Positions 17,575 to 27,369 of a stretch of 64,000 nt of DNA are shown here, piece after piece. The notes below the pieces were generated by a model. The model was not told the origin of the DNA, did not search any database, and saw only the letters and a list, made by a program, of their open reading frames with translations. Source of the stretch: an uncultured Bacteroidales bacterium (GTDB lineage: Bacteria > Bacteroidota > Bacteroidia > Bacteroidales > Bacteroidaceae); contig CACYLU010000002.1 of NCBI GenBank assembly GCA_902775375.1, positions 124,001-188,000 of the forward strand, written 5' to 3'. Both the position numbers and the translations under genes were made by a program. Numbering within the stretch: position 1 is the first letter of the stretch; each line of letters opens with the position of its first letter.

Positions 17575-19323
17575 TTAATCATCACACTGTTGGCATCCAG
17601 TTAACTTGACGATTATAGCACTGCAGGGATCAAGGGTAATAGTGTCACCCTTACCTTTGGGTTGAATCTTGTAAGTTCCCTTGCCTGTATTATACACAAT
17701 AGTAGCAACTGATGCTCCCTGTGAATTTATAGTGGCCTTTACTTTTTTACCACTTGGGTTGAGTGCCACGATATAATCCTCATAATCAGAACTACGGCGA
17801 TAAACCATAGGGTAAGGCTGCTCAACATTGCCAACATAATTCCAAGAGCCATCATTGTTCAATGCCTCTGATTGACTACGGAGTTTCAACAATCCCTTCA
17901 CATAATTAAGTAATGAATTAGGATCTTTTTCTTCGGCTTCAACGGTGATGGTTCCGTGCTCAGTAGCTACTGGAAGATAAAGTTTATCAACGCTTGCAGA
18001 AGAAAAACCAGCCGTTTCATTATTAGACCATTGCATAGGTGTACGGCATCCAGAACGAGCGTTACTTCCTTCCTTGCTAGGTAAGCCAAACTGCTGTTTC
18101 ATACCAATCTCATCGCCATAATAAATGAATGGAGTACCAGGTAGTGTTAGCAGGAATGTCATAGCGACCTTTAGATCTTGCATAGTTCGAGGATCTTGGC
18201 TCATGCGTTCCGAATCGTGATTTCCTGTAGGCAATGACAAATAACCAACTTCGCGAGTATTAGTGTAGGTCTTGTCAAATGCTGCTACAAAACCTTTCAC
18301 TTCTCCTTGTCCAGCTCTGTCAAAATAAGCCTTAGGCATATTGCCTCCACCAAAGGCATTAGTAGTATTAAGCCTGAATAGGTTGATTGCAGAGGCACCT
18401 CTTCCTCCTATGCGATAGAAATCAATGTCGAAACCTGCAGGCAAGGATTGCTCGGGATTAAACCACTCGGCAATCAGAGCTCTATCAGGGAAATTCTGAT
18501 CACGCCATTGACGCATCTCTTGCCACAGTTTGCTGACTTCTTTTTTATCAGGGTCATTCTTGACCAACGATGATGCCAAGTCAACACGGAAGCCGTCGAC
18601 CCCTTTGCTAAACCAGAACTCCATGATACTTTTAAGTTCTTGGCGAGTAGCTCTTGGTCCAGGTGCAGTAACAGGTTGTTCCCAAGGATGTGTAGGGTCG
18701 GGGTTCGCATAGCCGTAGTTCAAAGCAGGCTGGCTCTCATAGAAGTTCTTTTCGTAGTATTTAGCACGAGGAGCATTTGCCTCAACAAATCGTCCGATGG
18801 TGCTGGCAGACGGGTCAGGAGCCTCATAACGACGCTTGATTTGTTCTTTCTCGGCATCTGTTATTTCATCGGTCCAGATATAATAATCGCTATAGCGCAA
18901 GTCTTTACCACTCTTAGATTGCAAGAACCATTCGTTCTTGTCGCTGGTGTGACCAGCCACTAGGTCGAGACATAGCTTCATGCCACGTTGATGCAATGCA
19001 TCAGCAAGATGCACCAAATCGGTATTGGTGCCAAAGCGAGGATCAACCTTATAGAAATCAATTACATCGTAACCACCATCTTGCCAACCTGATACGTATA
19101 TTGGGTTAAGCCAAAGAGCTGTTATGCCCAAGGATTGTAGATAGTCAATCTTAGAGGTAATTCCTGGAAGGTCACCTATACCATTGCCGTCACTATCCAT
19201 ATAGCTGGACGGATAAATCTGATAGAATACGGCTTTTTTTAGCCATTCAGGGCCAGCTTCAGCCTTTATTTTAACTGGGAATATAATGGTTGCAAAAAGC
19301 AACAATAATAATTTGATTTTCAT
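17575..19323 (-). CDS. GH13 family alpha-glucosidase/alpha-amylase, secreted
   Basis: A retaining glycoside hydrolase of family 13, expected to cleave alpha-glucosidic bonds in malto-oligosaccharides or related sugars in the periplasm. The 582-residue product starts MKIKLLLLLFATIIF and has a signal peptide ending near KIKAEAG. The barrel shows region I (LDLVAGHTSD), the nucleophile in GFRVDLASS, the acid/base in LIAEWFNP and the third acid in PTGNHDSER, then a C-terminal beta domain. It resembles oligo-1,6-glucosidase/alpha-glucosidase members more than endo-amylases. The frame is open upstream to a TTG at 19350, but the ATG at 19323 gives a proper signal peptide. It is the last gene of the trmD-led operon. 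Confidence 0.9.
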   Translation of the reverse strand: MKIKLLLLLFATIIFPVKIKAEAGPEWLKKAVFYQIYPSSYMDSDGNGIGDLPGITSKIDYLQSLGITALWLNPIYVSGWQDGGYDVIDFYKVDPRFGTNTDLVHLADALHQRGMKLCLDLVAGHTSDKNEWFLQSKSGKDLRYSDYYIWTDEITDAEKEQIKRRYEAPDPSASTIGRFVEANAPRAKYYEKNFYESQPALNYGYANPDPTHPWEQPVTAPGPRATRQELKSIMEFWFSKGVDGFRVDLASSLVKNDPDKKEVSKLWQEMRQWRDQNFPDRALIAEWFNPEQSLPAGFDIDFYRIGGRGASAINLFRLNTTNAFGGGNMPKAYFDRAGQGEVKGFVAAFDKTYTNTREVGYLSLPTGNHDSERMSQDPRTMQDLKVAMTFLLTLPGTPFIYYGDEIGMKQQFGLPSKEGSNARSGCRTPMQWSNNETAGFSSASVDKLYLPVATEHGTITVEAEEKDPNSLLNYVKGLLKLRSQSEALNNDGSWNYVGNVEQPYPMVYRRSSDYEDYIVALNPSGKKVKATINSQGASVATIVYNTGKGTYKIQPKGKGDTITLDPCSAIIVKLTGCQQCDD

Positions 19324-19336
19324 AATATTTATGTGT

Positions 19337-20092
19337 TTATTTTCTAACAATTACACTACCATTTGCCTGATGGGTAGCCAAAATCAAGACTTCAGCTATT
19401 TGAACATGGGCAGGAGCATTAGCTGCATAAACAGCTACATCGGCAATATCATCGCCAGTTAAAGGGGTAATTCCTTTGTAAACATTGGCGGCTCGATCAT
19501 TATCTCCATGAAAACGGGTTTTGCTGAAATTTGTTTCTACGAGACCTGGTTTCAGGTTGGTCACTCGTATAGAGGTATCTGCCACATCAATGCGCAATCC
19601 ATCACTTAAAGCTTTTACAGCAGCTTTGGTGGCACAATAGACGTTACCACCAGCATAAGCAGCATCTCCTGCCACAGAGCCGATATTGATGATGTGTCCG
19701 CTATTGCGTTTCACCATGTTTGGCACAATAAGTCGGGTCATGTTGAGTAGGCCTTTGATGTTGGTATCAATCATAGTTTCCCAATCTTCAAAGTTGCCTT
19801 CATATTCGGGCTCTAATCCAAGTGCCAAGCCTGCATTGTTTACCAGCACATCAATATTTTGCCAATCTTTAGGCAATTCGTCCAGACATTGTTTGGCCTT
19901 GTCGCGATCACGCACATCAAAAGTTAGTGCTAATATCTCAACGCCCTTGGCTTTGAGCTCTTGGCAGATAGCAAATAGGCGTTGTTCATTTCTGCCAGTA
20001 AGAATCAGCTTGTCACCATTCTCGGCAAACTTACGAGCACAAGCAAGTCCAATGCCGCTTGTAGCTCCTGTTATCAAAACAATTCTATTCAT
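19337..20092 (-). CDS. Short-chain dehydrogenase/reductase (YdfG-like)
   Basis: A 251-residue NAD(P)-dependent oxidoreductase of the classical SDR family. The cofactor motif TGATSGIG lies at residues 8-15, NNAG near residue 87, and the catalytic Tyr and Lys in YCATKAAVKAL near 152-156, with the upstream Ser in the INIGSVAGD strand. The Arg after the first strand (GRNEQRL) points to NADP(H). The sequence is close to YdfG-type 3-hydroxy acid dehydrogenases (serine/L-allo-threonine, malonic semialdehyde). It lies 13 bp before the GH13 start and 39 bp after menA. Confidence 0.9.
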   Translation of the reverse strand: MNRIVLITGATSGIGLACARKFAENGDKLILTGRNEQRLFAICQELKAKGVEILALTFDVRDRDKAKQCLDELPKDWQNIDVLVNNAGLALGLEPEYEGNFEDWETMIDTNIKGLLNMTRLIVPNMVKRNSGHIINIGSVAGDAAYAGGNVYCATKAAVKALSDGLRIDVADTSIRVTNLKPGLVETNFSKTRFHGDNDRAANVYKGITPLTGDDIADVAVYAANAPAHVQIAEVLILATHQANGSVIVRK

Positions 20093-20131
20093 ATATAAAT
20101 ATATTAAATATTTTGTTAATTATACAAATAA

Positions 20132-21013
20132 TCAAATACTTATATACACCAAAAGAAGATAAATTAGATTAACAACACCAGCCATAAGCAGGCAACGATT
20201 GTAAGCAGTTCCATGCGCTCTCAGCACTTTATAATAAAGGAAACTGGCAGGTATTATGATGCCCAATGTCCAATTTATACCAAAAGCTAGCCACGCAAAT
20301 AGAGGCATGAGTACAACAATGATACCGAATAATAACAAGGCATATTTCTTACCAAATCGAACAGGGATGGTACGTTTGCCAACCAAACGGTCATCATCTA
20401 TATCACGGATATTATTGATGGCCAGTACGCACATAGATATCAAACCACAGACAGCTCCAGCATATACTGACGTCAATTGCTTGAAATTAAAAGGCAAATC
20501 AGCTACCTTGTATTGCAACCACTCGGTTCCCCAGGATGCAATGACACCATAATAAAGGAATACAAATATGTCGGCAATACCAAGATAGGAGAGGGAATAG
20601 GGGGTTGCTGTGTAAAGCCATGCAAACAAGATGGCAGTCAAGCCTATCAGAAAGATAGGCCAACCACCTATCTGGCAGAGTATCAGCCCCAAAACAAGGG
20701 CTATAGATAAGGTGATTATGCATGCCATTCGCATCTGATTTTCATTTACAGTCCCTTCAGCTAATGCTCGTTTGAAACCAACTCTGCCTTTTTTGTCGGT
20801 ACCACGCTTGTAGTCATAATAATCATTTATGAGATTGCTCAAGATTTGTAATGCAAGAGAGCACAAAATGGTAAAAATGGCAGTAAGATGACCACGCCAG
20901 TTAAATGAGCCAATGTGATGACTTGCCACCAAAAGGCCTACTAATACAGGGCATAACGATGCAAATAGCGTTTGCGGACGGATAATTCGAAACCAAAGGA
21001 AGAATTGTTTCAT
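20132..21013 (-). CDS. menA: 1,4-dihydroxy-2-naphthoate polyprenyltransferase
   Basis: An inner-membrane UbiA-family prenyltransferase that attaches the polyprenyl tail to DHNA, giving demethylmenaquinone. The 293-residue product has about eight membrane helices. It carries the first Asp-rich motif in NLINDYYDYKRGTDKKGR (about 61-78), typical of MenA, and the second one in NNIRDIDDDRLVGKRT (about 198-213). The gene follows menG by 19 bp, so the last two steps of menaquinone synthesis are adjacent, as expected for an anaerobe that uses menaquinone for fumarate reduction. Confidence 0.94.
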   Translation of the reverse strand: MKQFFLWFRIIRPQTLFASLCPVLVGLLVASHHIGSFNWRGHLTAIFTILCSLALQILSNLINDYYDYKRGTDKKGRVGFKRALAEGTVNENQMRMACIITLSIALVLGLILCQIGGWPIFLIGLTAILFAWLYTATPYSLSYLGIADIFVFLYYGVIASWGTEWLQYKVADLPFNFKQLTSVYAGAVCGLISMCVLAINNIRDIDDDRLVGKRTIPVRFGKKYALLLFGIIVVLMPLFAWLAFGINWTLGIIIPASFLYYKVLRAHGTAYNRCLLMAGVVNLIYLLLVYISI

Positions 21014-21032
21014 GATAATAGTTGAAAACTTA

Positions 21033-21755
21033 TTATGACACTTTAGTTGCTGTATATATGGTAGTTATACCAAAAGTAATGGGTTTGTAAGAAACCTGAC
21101 TAAAACCGACCTCTTTAAGGTGGTCACACATCAGTTTGCCCCAAACAAAGTTCTTTACACTACGATTCAAGTAGGTATATGCAGTCTTATCCTTACTAAA
21201 AAAATGTCCTACAGCAGGCAATATATGCGAGAAATACAAGTCGTAAATCCATGCTATTAGCTTGTTGTCAGGATGTGAGAATTCCAAAATCATGAGTTGT
21301 CCGCCAGGTTTAAGTACACGAAACATCTCTAAAAGGCCTTCGTCAAGATCAGAGAAATTACGTACACCATAGGCACATGTAACGATGTCATAGGTATCTG
21401 AACCAAATGGGATGTCGAGTGCACTTGCATGCATAAAGGTAATGACTTGTTGTAGTTCTAACTTTTTGACTTTTTCCTCACCGATACGCATCATTTCTGT
21501 TGAAAGATCAATACCTGTAATGGTGAATGTTGCATGCTTTTCTCTCAATTGACGAGCCAATTCAATGGCTAAATCTGCAGTACCAATCGCGACATCAAGA
21601 CATTGATAATCAAAATCTTTATGCTTAACAACAATGGTATTGACGGCTTTCTTGCGCCACAACTTGTCAATATTCAGTGAAAGCAGGTGATTCAAAAAGT
21701 CGTACTTGCCAGCAATACGGTCAAACAAAGATCCTATGTTGTGCTTTTCATTCAT
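21033..21755 (-). CDS. menG: Demethylmenaquinone methyltransferase
   Basis: A SAM-dependent methyltransferase of the UbiE/MenG family, performing the last step of menaquinone synthesis. The 240-residue product shows the family opening [20 protein letters not shown], motif I in [16 protein letters not shown] (about 53-68), a SAM-binding acidic residue in [11 protein letters not shown], and the UbiE signature in [19 protein letters not shown] and [15 protein letters not shown]. It overlaps trmD by 8 bp upstream. Confidence 0.95.
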   Translation of the reverse strand: MNEKHNIGSLFDRIAGKYDFLNHLLSLNIDKLWRKKAVNTIVVKHKDFDYQCLDVAIGTADLAIELARQLREKHATFTITGIDLSTEMMRIGEEKVKKLELQQVITFMHASALDIPFGSDTYDIVTCAYGVRNFSDLDEGLLEMFRVLKPGGQLMILEFSHPDNKLIAWIYDLYFSHILPAVGHFFSKDKTAYTYLNRSVKNFVWGKLMCDHLKEVGFSQVSYKPITFGITTIYTATKVS

Positions 21756-22431
21756 TTTTATTCAATAAATCTGGCCGCAAACGTTTAGTACGTTCTAGCG
21801 ACTGTTCCATTTCCCATTCTTTAATTTTCGCTTCATTGCCAGATAGCAGAACATCAGGCACTTTCCAACCATTATACTCAGCCGGGCGGGTATAAACAGG
21901 AGCTGCCAACAGGTTGTCCTGAAAAGAATCGGAGAGTGCTGATTGCTCATCACTTATAACACCAGGGATAATGCGTACAATTGCATCAGCCATCACAGCA
22001 GCTGCTAGCTCACCGCCAGTCAGTACATAGTCGCCAATGCTTACTTCTTTGGTGATAAAATGTTCACGAATACGGTAGTCAATGCCTTTGAAATGGCCAC
22101 AGAGAATAATGATATTCTGCATAAGAGAAAGCGAGTTAGCCATTGGCTGACAGAACTGTTCACCATCAGGTGTGACAAATATTACCTCGTCATAATGTCG
22201 TTCTGCCTTAAGTGAATTGATGCAGCGTTCTATAGGTTCAATCTTCATCACCATACCTGCAAAACCCCCAAATGGATAGTCATCTACACGGCGATATTTA
22301 TCAAGTGTATAGTCTCGAAGATTGTGAATGTGAATTTCTGCCAAGCCTTTGTCTTGAGCTCGTTTTAAAATGGAACAATTGAAGAATCCTTCAATCATTT
22401 CTGGATATACAGTAATAATATCGATTCTCAT
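21748..22431 (-). CDS. trmD: tRNA (guanine-N1)-methyltransferase
   Basis: TrmD methylates G37 of tRNAs that have G at position 36, preventing frameshifting. The 227-residue SPOUT-fold product begins [12 protein letters not shown] and carries the trefoil-knot segments [16 protein letters not shown] and [14 protein letters not shown] (about 87-125), the SAM-binding site of the family. In many bacteria trmD is near rplS or rimM; here it heads an operon with menaquinone and sugar genes. Its ATG lies 25 bp downstream of a perfect promoter. Confidence 0.97.
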   Translation of the reverse strand: MRIDIITVYPEMIEGFFNCSILKRAQDKGLAEIHIHNLRDYTLDKYRRVDDYPFGGFAGMVMKIEPIERCINSLKAERHYDEVIFVTPDGEQFCQPMANSLSLMQNIIILCGHFKGIDYRIREHFITKEVSIGDYVLTGGELAAAVMADAIVRIIPGVISDEQSALSDSFQDNLLAAPVYTRPAEYNGWKVPDVLLSGNEAKIKEWEMEQSLERTKRLRPDLLNKNE

Positions 22432-22455
22432 GTTGGTTGGTATTTTTTAGTAATT

Positions 22456-22488
22456 GCAAAGATACATATTGTAGGAAATAAATCCAAA
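22456..22488 (-). promoter_or_regulatory. Promoter of the trmD-menG-menA-SDR-GH13 operon
   Basis: On the minus strand: TTTG at 22488-22485, a 20-bp spacer, then TATCTTTGC at 22464-22456. This is a perfect consensus match. Confidence 0.85.
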
Positions 22489-22633
22489 CTCTTTTGAAAA
22501 AACGGGGTTATAATTACAATGACAACTTAAACACATAATCACAATTATGTTTAATATAAAACATACAAAAAACTACCCTTTTACGAAATAAAAAGAATTT
22601 TGTTTATTAAGCTTTGAATGAATCTAAGAACAT

Positions 22634-22665
22634 AAAAAAATCTCCATGATTTCCCATGGAGATTT
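22634..22665 (-). terminator. Terminator of the 84-residue protein gene
   Basis: A perfect 11-bp stem (22655-22665 with 22638-22648) with a 6-nt loop, followed on the minus strand by a T run (22640-22634). Confidence 0.8.
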
Positions 22666-22686
22666 ATACGATATAAAAATATGTTT

Positions 22687-22941
22687 TTATTTTTGTGCAC
22701 AGTCTTCAAGGATCTGCAATGCTCTATCTAGAACGGTTGTATCATCAATTACGACAATTCCACCATCAGGACCTGGTTCTACATGTATACCAACAGCCAT
22801 GCCTTCTTTATAGTTGTCACCACCAAAAAAGTTCCTAACTGTTTCTACGTCCATACCAAGTTCCTCAGCTATGCGATGCATGCTACCATCTGGTAATGAA
22901 TCCTTGATTCTGCGAAGCTCATTAAATGTCATTTTCTTCAT
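22687..22941 (-). CDS. Small conserved Bacteroidales protein with HTH-like N terminus
   Basis: An 84-residue protein. The N-terminal half (MTFNELRRIKDSLP, then MHRIAEELGMDVETVRNFFGG) looks like a helix-turn-helix in which LGMDVETVRNFFG would be the turn and recognition helix. The C-terminal half contains IHVEPGPDGGIVVIDD, which looks like a small beta hairpin. I recognise it as a conserved Bacteroidales hypothetical, possibly DNA-binding, with no known function. It has its own weak promoter (TTTG, 19 bp, TATTTTCG on the minus strand at about 22975-23001) and a strong terminator, so it is probably transcribed alone and well. Confidence 0.75.
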   Translation of the reverse strand: MKKMTFNELRRIKDSLPDGSMHRIAEELGMDVETVRNFFGGDNYKEGMAVGIHVEPGPDGGIVVIDDTTVLDRALQILEDCAQK

Positions 22942-23027
22942 GATTTTATCCTTTTTATATTTTATTTTTTGCGAAAATACAGAATTAAAAACTATCTACA
23001 AAACTTTCTGTAGTATTTTTACTTCTC

Positions 23028-23780
23028 TTAGATGATTTCTATTGCACTTACAGGAATCCAGCCCACTTTACCATCCTCCAACGTGATTTCTTTCCAATCC
23101 TTCATGCTGTTATCCTTGATGAAGACTTTGCGGCCTTCGTGGATAACAAACAAACTAGTGCCTTCTTCGTTTGGTGTACTACGTACGGTAACACTTGGTG
23201 AAAGAACGATGGCATCAGTACGATGGTCTATTTTCCCCTTCTGTTCAAATGCAAACAAATTAGTTATAACACACAAAATCAACGAGATAAATGCTGTAAA
23301 GAAACCTATTTTACGCCATCTTACACCTTTGGTAAATAAATAGATTGCCAAAGCAGCCAAAGAACATAAAAAGAATACAACACCCAATCCACCCCATGTA
23401 TCTACAGGTAGCATGTTAATCAGTGCACGTGTCCATGCTACGAAAAACACTTTAGGATTGGGGTTGACTTTATCTATAGTCTTTGCACGGGCAATATCGA
23501 GATTAGCGCTCACATCGGCATTTCCAGGTTGTAATAGCAAGGCACGCTCATAGTTTAGTATCGCCCTGCCTAATTCGTCTTGCTTAAAATATGCATTGCC
23601 CAAATTGTAATAAATCTCGCCAGACTCACCGTCTTGCAACAAAGACTCGTATATTTCGATGGCTTGGGCATAATCTTTATTAATATATGCGCTATCGGCC
23701 TGAGCTTTTGTTTGTGCCCATAATGAGGAAGCGGTGAAAAGCAATGCAAAAAATATGATATTATACTGCTTCATAATCAT
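23028..23780 (-). CDS. batE: BatE: TPR and SH3-like protein of the aerotolerance operon
   Basis: A 250-residue protein with a signal peptide (residues 1-24), TPR repeats around 27-90 (including GEIYYNLGNAYFKQDELGRAILNYERAL), two membrane helices in the middle (about 130-175), and a C-terminal bacterial SH3-like domain (VTVRSTPNEEG...GRKVFIKD...VGWIPVSAIEI). It is the last gene of the moxR-bat cluster, one base after batD. Bat proteins were first described in Bacteroides fragilis as needed for aerotolerance; they probably form a periplasmic/membrane complex. An ATG two codons later (23774) is an equal start. Confidence 0.88.
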   Translation of the reverse strand: MIMKQYNIIFFALLFTASSLWAQTKAQADSAYINKDYAQAIEIYESLLQDGESGEIYYNLGNAYFKQDELGRAILNYERALLLQPGNADVSANLDIARAKTIDKVNPNPKVFFVAWTRALINMLPVDTWGGLGVVFFLCSLAALAIYLFTKGVRWRKIGFFTAFISLILCVITNLFAFEQKGKIDHRTDAIVLSPSVTVRSTPNEEGTSLFVIHEGRKVFIKDNSMKDWKEITLEDGKVGWIPVSAIEII

Positions 23781-23781
23781 T

Positions 23782-25620
23782 TTAATGTTTGATGGTATTT
23801 TCCATTTTACCTATAGTATCGAGTGCCGAAGTATAGACTTTATCCATGTTCTGATTTTTCTCCTCGCCTGGTGCAAAGCGGGCAAACTCGCAAGTATTGA
23901 GTATGTCAATAAACTCTTTGATTACCTCCTGTGGAACCTGGTGATCTTGAAGCTGACCTTCAATATTGTCTTTTGAGAGCAATGATGATGGTATATTGAG
24001 TTTGTCGCTCGTATAGCCCCAGAGCGCTTTGAGCACCTCATCGTAGAACTGGTCACTATTACTATTAGCCAACAACTTGCCTGCTTCCTTCATGCGTTTA
24101 AGTGCCACCTTATTGGCTTTCTTGTTCTTCATTTTGATAACATTGGCATTTTCGGCAATCTGACGGCGGTAGATAATGAAGAGAACTATAAAGATAGCCA
24201 ATGGTATAATATAAAACAGCCAATATCCCAATGAGTTAAAGAAATATCCATTTCGAGGCCGTAGCTTTACGTCGTTCTGCTTGATAAAACGAATGTCTTC
24301 GTTCAGTATGCGCAAATCTTCCTTATTGTTAAAGTTTGATACTGTCTGGGTAGTAGTGCCATCACCTTTATCTACCTGTAATTCATATGAATCAGTGGTA
24401 AGTGTTTTATAGCTCTTTGTCTTGGTGTCAAAAAAGCTGAACTTCAATGCAGGAATCTTGAATGTGCCTGCATTACGAGGGATGAAAAGATACTCAATGG
24501 TCTGACTTCCAGAAAGACCAGTACTTGTCAAGCGGAACTGATTATCAACCTTTGGGTCGTAAATCTCGAAATCTTCAGGGAATTTCACCTCCGGCGCCTT
24601 AATGAGCTTAAGATTGCCTACGCCATTGATATTAAGTCTCAGAGTCACAGCATCGTTAGCCTTAATATGATTACTGCTTATGGATGAACTGATGCTGAAA
24701 TCACCCACTCCACCAGTGAAACCTTCTGGCTTGCCACTTGGCAAAGGGTTGACAGTGATAAGAATCTTTGGCGTGGTAAGAGTCTTCTTGATTTCTACAT
24801 AGGTATTGCCACGATTGAAAAATGCATCGAAAGGATCGATAGCTTCTGTAGCACGTGCCACCGAAGCATCGAAACGGGCGCTTTCAATCTCTAGTTGACC
24901 AGTTTGTTGTGGGAACAGTACGAATTGACGATAGATGGTGGAGCGATAGTTGCGACCACGATAGTGCTCAAGTTCCCAATGACGATCGTTAGGAAGTTCT
25001 ACCTCCTGTGACTGGAATCCTTTGAAATCAGGCAGTTTTACATTATCGAATCCACGCAGGTCAACAGCCGCATAAATCTTATATGTCAACAAAATAGCTT
25101 CCTGCTCATAGACAGTAGTTTTGCTGGTAGTACTGGTAACAAATAAGTCGGTAGCACTTAGAGTCGCATTGTTTCGGCCTGAACTTTGGCCATCATTACC
25201 ACTAACGCCCCCTATACCATTGGCTTCGTCTTTAGGCAGAACTTTCACTTTTAATGGCACCGATTCTACCTCTTTGCCATCAGCTACAGCTGTTGCACCA
25301 GGGATGGTAAATGTTCCTTCCTTATTGGCCATTAAGATATAAGTAAAGGTGATGCTACTTGTTGAAGTTGTTTTGCCATTAATCATCTGCACGCTACTTT
25401 GTTGTGACCTACTAGGCCCCATGAGAACATCGAAATCTTTGATTTCGCCGACTCTGAAGTCGCGCACATTCTGTGTATTGATGGTGAATGACAATCTGAA
25501 TTGGTCGCCTACAGCAACAGCATCAGGTGCATTGGCCGTGATGCCCACTTGGTCGGCAGCATGGATGCCTATCTGCACCCATATATTCAAAATTATCCAA
25601 ATATAGAAAGCTTTCTTCAT
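23782..25620 (-). CDS. batD: BatD: large periplasmic beta-domain protein
   Basis: A 612-residue BatD/oxygen-tolerance family protein. It has a signal peptide, then several beta-sandwich domains (opening QVGITANAPDAVAVGDQFRL, about residues 23-42), one membrane helix around 460-485 (SLGYWLFYIIPLAIFIVLFI), and a cytoplasmic helical tail with a CEFARFAPGE motif often seen in these proteins. It is thought to scaffold the VWA proteins BatA/BatB on the periplasmic side. It lies 6 bp behind batC and directly before batE. Confidence 0.9.
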   Translation of the reverse strand: MKKAFYIWIILNIWVQIGIHAADQVGITANAPDAVAVGDQFRLSFTINTQNVRDFRVGEIKDFDVLMGPSRSQQSSVQMINGKTTSTSSITFTYILMANKEGTFTIPGATAVADGKEVESVPLKVKVLPKDEANGIGGVSGNDGQSSGRNNATLSATDLFVTSTTSKTTVYEQEAILLTYKIYAAVDLRGFDNVKLPDFKGFQSQEVELPNDRHWELEHYRGRNYRSTIYRQFVLFPQQTGQLEIESARFDASVARATEAIDPFDAFFNRGNTYVEIKKTLTTPKILITVNPLPSGKPEGFTGGVGDFSISSSISSNHIKANDAVTLRLNINGVGNLKLIKAPEVKFPEDFEIYDPKVDNQFRLTSTGLSGSQTIEYLFIPRNAGTFKIPALKFSFFDTKTKSYKTLTTDSYELQVDKGDGTTTQTVSNFNNKEDLRILNEDIRFIKQNDVKLRPRNGYFFNSLGYWLFYIIPLAIFIVLFIIYRRQIAENANVIKMKNKKANKVALKRMKEAGKLLANSNSDQFYDEVLKALWGYTSDKLNIPSSLLSKDNIEGQLQDHQVPQEVIKEFIDILNTCEFARFAPGEEKNQNMDKVYTSALDTIGKMENTIKH

Positions 25621-25626
25621 AATCGT

Positions 25627-26310
25627 TTACCAGTCTTTTTCTAGCTTTCGGCCCTTGAGCACTTGCTGTTTCTTAACCTTATCTTGTACGTCTTTTTCAT
25701 CTTGCATAGCAGATCTAAGCAATTGCTCTGCATTTTCTTTCGACATCTGGTTCTCGTCTTGTTGTTGATTCTGTTGTTCTTGTTGCTCCTGCTGCTTTTC
25801 CTGTTGTTGCTGTTGTTGTTGCTGCTGTTGTTGCTGTTGTTGGTCGTTGTTACCACCTTGTTGTTCTTGGTCTTTCAGTAGTTTCTGACAGAGAGCCAGG
25901 TTATACCTTGTCTCATGATCAGCAGGATTATTGCGCAACGATTCCTTATATGCTTCAATGGCTTGTTGGTATTGTTTAGCACCTTGTAATATCACGCCTG
26001 CATTGTGATATATAGAAGCAAGCTTACCTTTGTCATGCTCCATCTTAGATGCTGCTTCAAATTCCTTCATTGCCTCTTGAGGCTTGTTTTGGAAGAGCAA
26101 CGCATTGCCTAAATTGTATCTTGACATAGCAGAAGTAGGCTTTGCCTCAAGTGCCTTGCGATAACTCACTTCGGCATCTACGAATGCACTGTCGTGGTAT
26201 TGCCTGTTGCCTTTACGTAGGTAGTCACGTTCTGCCTTCTGTGCAAAGGTGTTGGATACCATCGAGCAGGCTAGTATGAACAATGTATATGTCAATGCGC
26301 GTATTTTCAT
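25627..26310 (-). CDS. batC: BatC: TPR protein with polyglutamine tract
   Basis: A 227-residue protein with a signal peptide and three to four TPR units (residues about 28-150, including AMSRYNLGNALLFQNKPQEAM and HYNLALCQKLL-like helices). A Q-rich linker follows with 14 consecutive Gln encoded by an uninterrupted CAA/CAG array (25801-25842), then a charged tail. TPRs suggest protein-protein contacts within the Bat complex. Its ATG overlaps the batB stop by 4 bp (ATGA type). The Q tract is likely length-variable between strains. Confidence 0.9.
   Translation of the reverse strand: MKIRALTYTLFILACSMVSNTFAQKAERDYLRKGNRQYHDSAFVDAEVSYRKALEAKPTSAMSRYNLGNALLFQNKPQEAMKEFEAASKMEHDKGKLASIYHNAGVILQGAKQYQQAIEAYKESLRNNPADHETRYNLALCQKLLKDQEQQGGNNDQQQQQQQQQQQQQQEKQQEQQEQQNQQQDENQMSKENAEQLLRSAMQDEKDVQDKVKKQQVLKGRKLEKDW
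25801..25842 (-). repeat. Triplet repeat encoding Gln14 in BatC
   Basis: Fourteen contiguous CAA/CAG codons (TTG/CTG on the plus strand) without interruption, in frame in batC. The codons alternate irregularly, so this is an imperfect microsatellite. Confidence 0.9.
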
Positions 26311-27329
26311 TTTTCGAAAAGATGTATGTTATTAAATAACGGGTTCTGTCGCTCCATGATAAGTAGTTCTACCAACAAGAATAACAACAACAGCCACGCA
26401 ACTGCTTGGAACTGTTCATTGTAATCAGAATAAACCTGTGTCTCAATATCTGCTTTAGCCAATTTATCAATGGCCTGTTGAATAGCACGCTGAGCTGTAT
26501 TGGTGTTATCCACCCTAACATATACGCCATTACCAGCCTTTGCCAGTTCCTGACACATAGCTTCATTGAGTTTGGTCACCACAATGTTACCCTCTTTGTC
26601 TCGGCGAAAATCGCGAGAATCAGTTATTGGAATGGGAGAACCTTCAGGTGAGCCTATGCCTAAAACATTTATTTGTATATTTTTGTCAGTTAGTTCTTTG
26701 ATGGCTTGTTCTACCCCACCCTCATGGTTCTCACCATCAGTGATAAGTATAATGGTACGACCCACCTCGGGTTGTGTTGTAAAACTTCGATTAGCCAATG
26801 TAAGAGCTGCTCCTAAATCGGTACCTTGTCTGGTGATAAGTTCCGGTGTGATGGATTCCAGGAACATTTTGGCAGAAATATAGTCACTGGTAATTGGCAA
26901 TTGGACGAATGCATCGCCCGCAAATACTATTAGTCCCACTTTATCTTGCTCCATTTTATCCACCAGTTGTGAGATCAGTCGTTTTGCTTTCTCCAAACGA
27001 TTGGGTTCAATGTCTTGAGCCATCATTGAGTTGGAGATATCAAGGGCAATCAACACCTCTACACCTTGACGCTTCACAGTTTCAAGGCGAGACCCAAACT
27101 GAGGACGAGCAAGAAGTACGGCGAACAAGGCTATGCATACTAATATCAAGGCAAACTTGATGTCTGGGCGACGTTTAGAAACATCAGGCATAAGAGGTGC
27201 CATCAATTCCGGGTCGCCAAACTCACGAATAGCTTTGCGACGTTTATAGTTAGAATATATGTATAAAACCGTCAATACTGGCAGCAAAAGCAACAAGTAA
27301 AGGTAAAATGGTTCTTCAAATCTGAACAT
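26307..27329 (-). CDS. batB: BatB: membrane VWA-domain protein
   Basis: A 340-residue protein with two N-terminal membrane helices (about 8-26 and 55-75), a von Willebrand A domain with an intact MIDAS motif (ALDISNSMMAQD, about residues 93-104), and the later Thr and Asp ligands in TRQGTDLGAAL and ITDGENHEGG. A C-terminal membrane helix (VAWLLLLFLLVELLIM) follows. It pairs with BatA and presumably receives MoxR-dependent assembly. Confidence 0.93.
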   Translation of the reverse strand: MFRFEEPFYLYLLLLLPVLTVLYIYSNYKRRKAIREFGDPELMAPLMPDVSKRRPDIKFALILVCIALFAVLLARPQFGSRLETVKRQGVEVLIALDISNSMMAQDIEPNRLEKAKRLISQLVDKMEQDKVGLIVFAGDAFVQLPITSDYISAKMFLESITPELITRQGTDLGAALTLANRSFTTQPEVGRTIILITDGENHEGGVEQAIKELTDKNIQINVLGIGSPEGSPIPITDSRDFRRDKEGNIVVTKLNEAMCQELAKAGNGVYVRVDNTNTAQRAIQQAIDKLAKADIETQVYSDYNEQFQAVAWLLLLFLLVELLIMERQNPLFNNIHLFEK

Positions 27330-27369
27330 ATATCACATTCTCCTTCTTTTATTACACATCATTGTTCCA

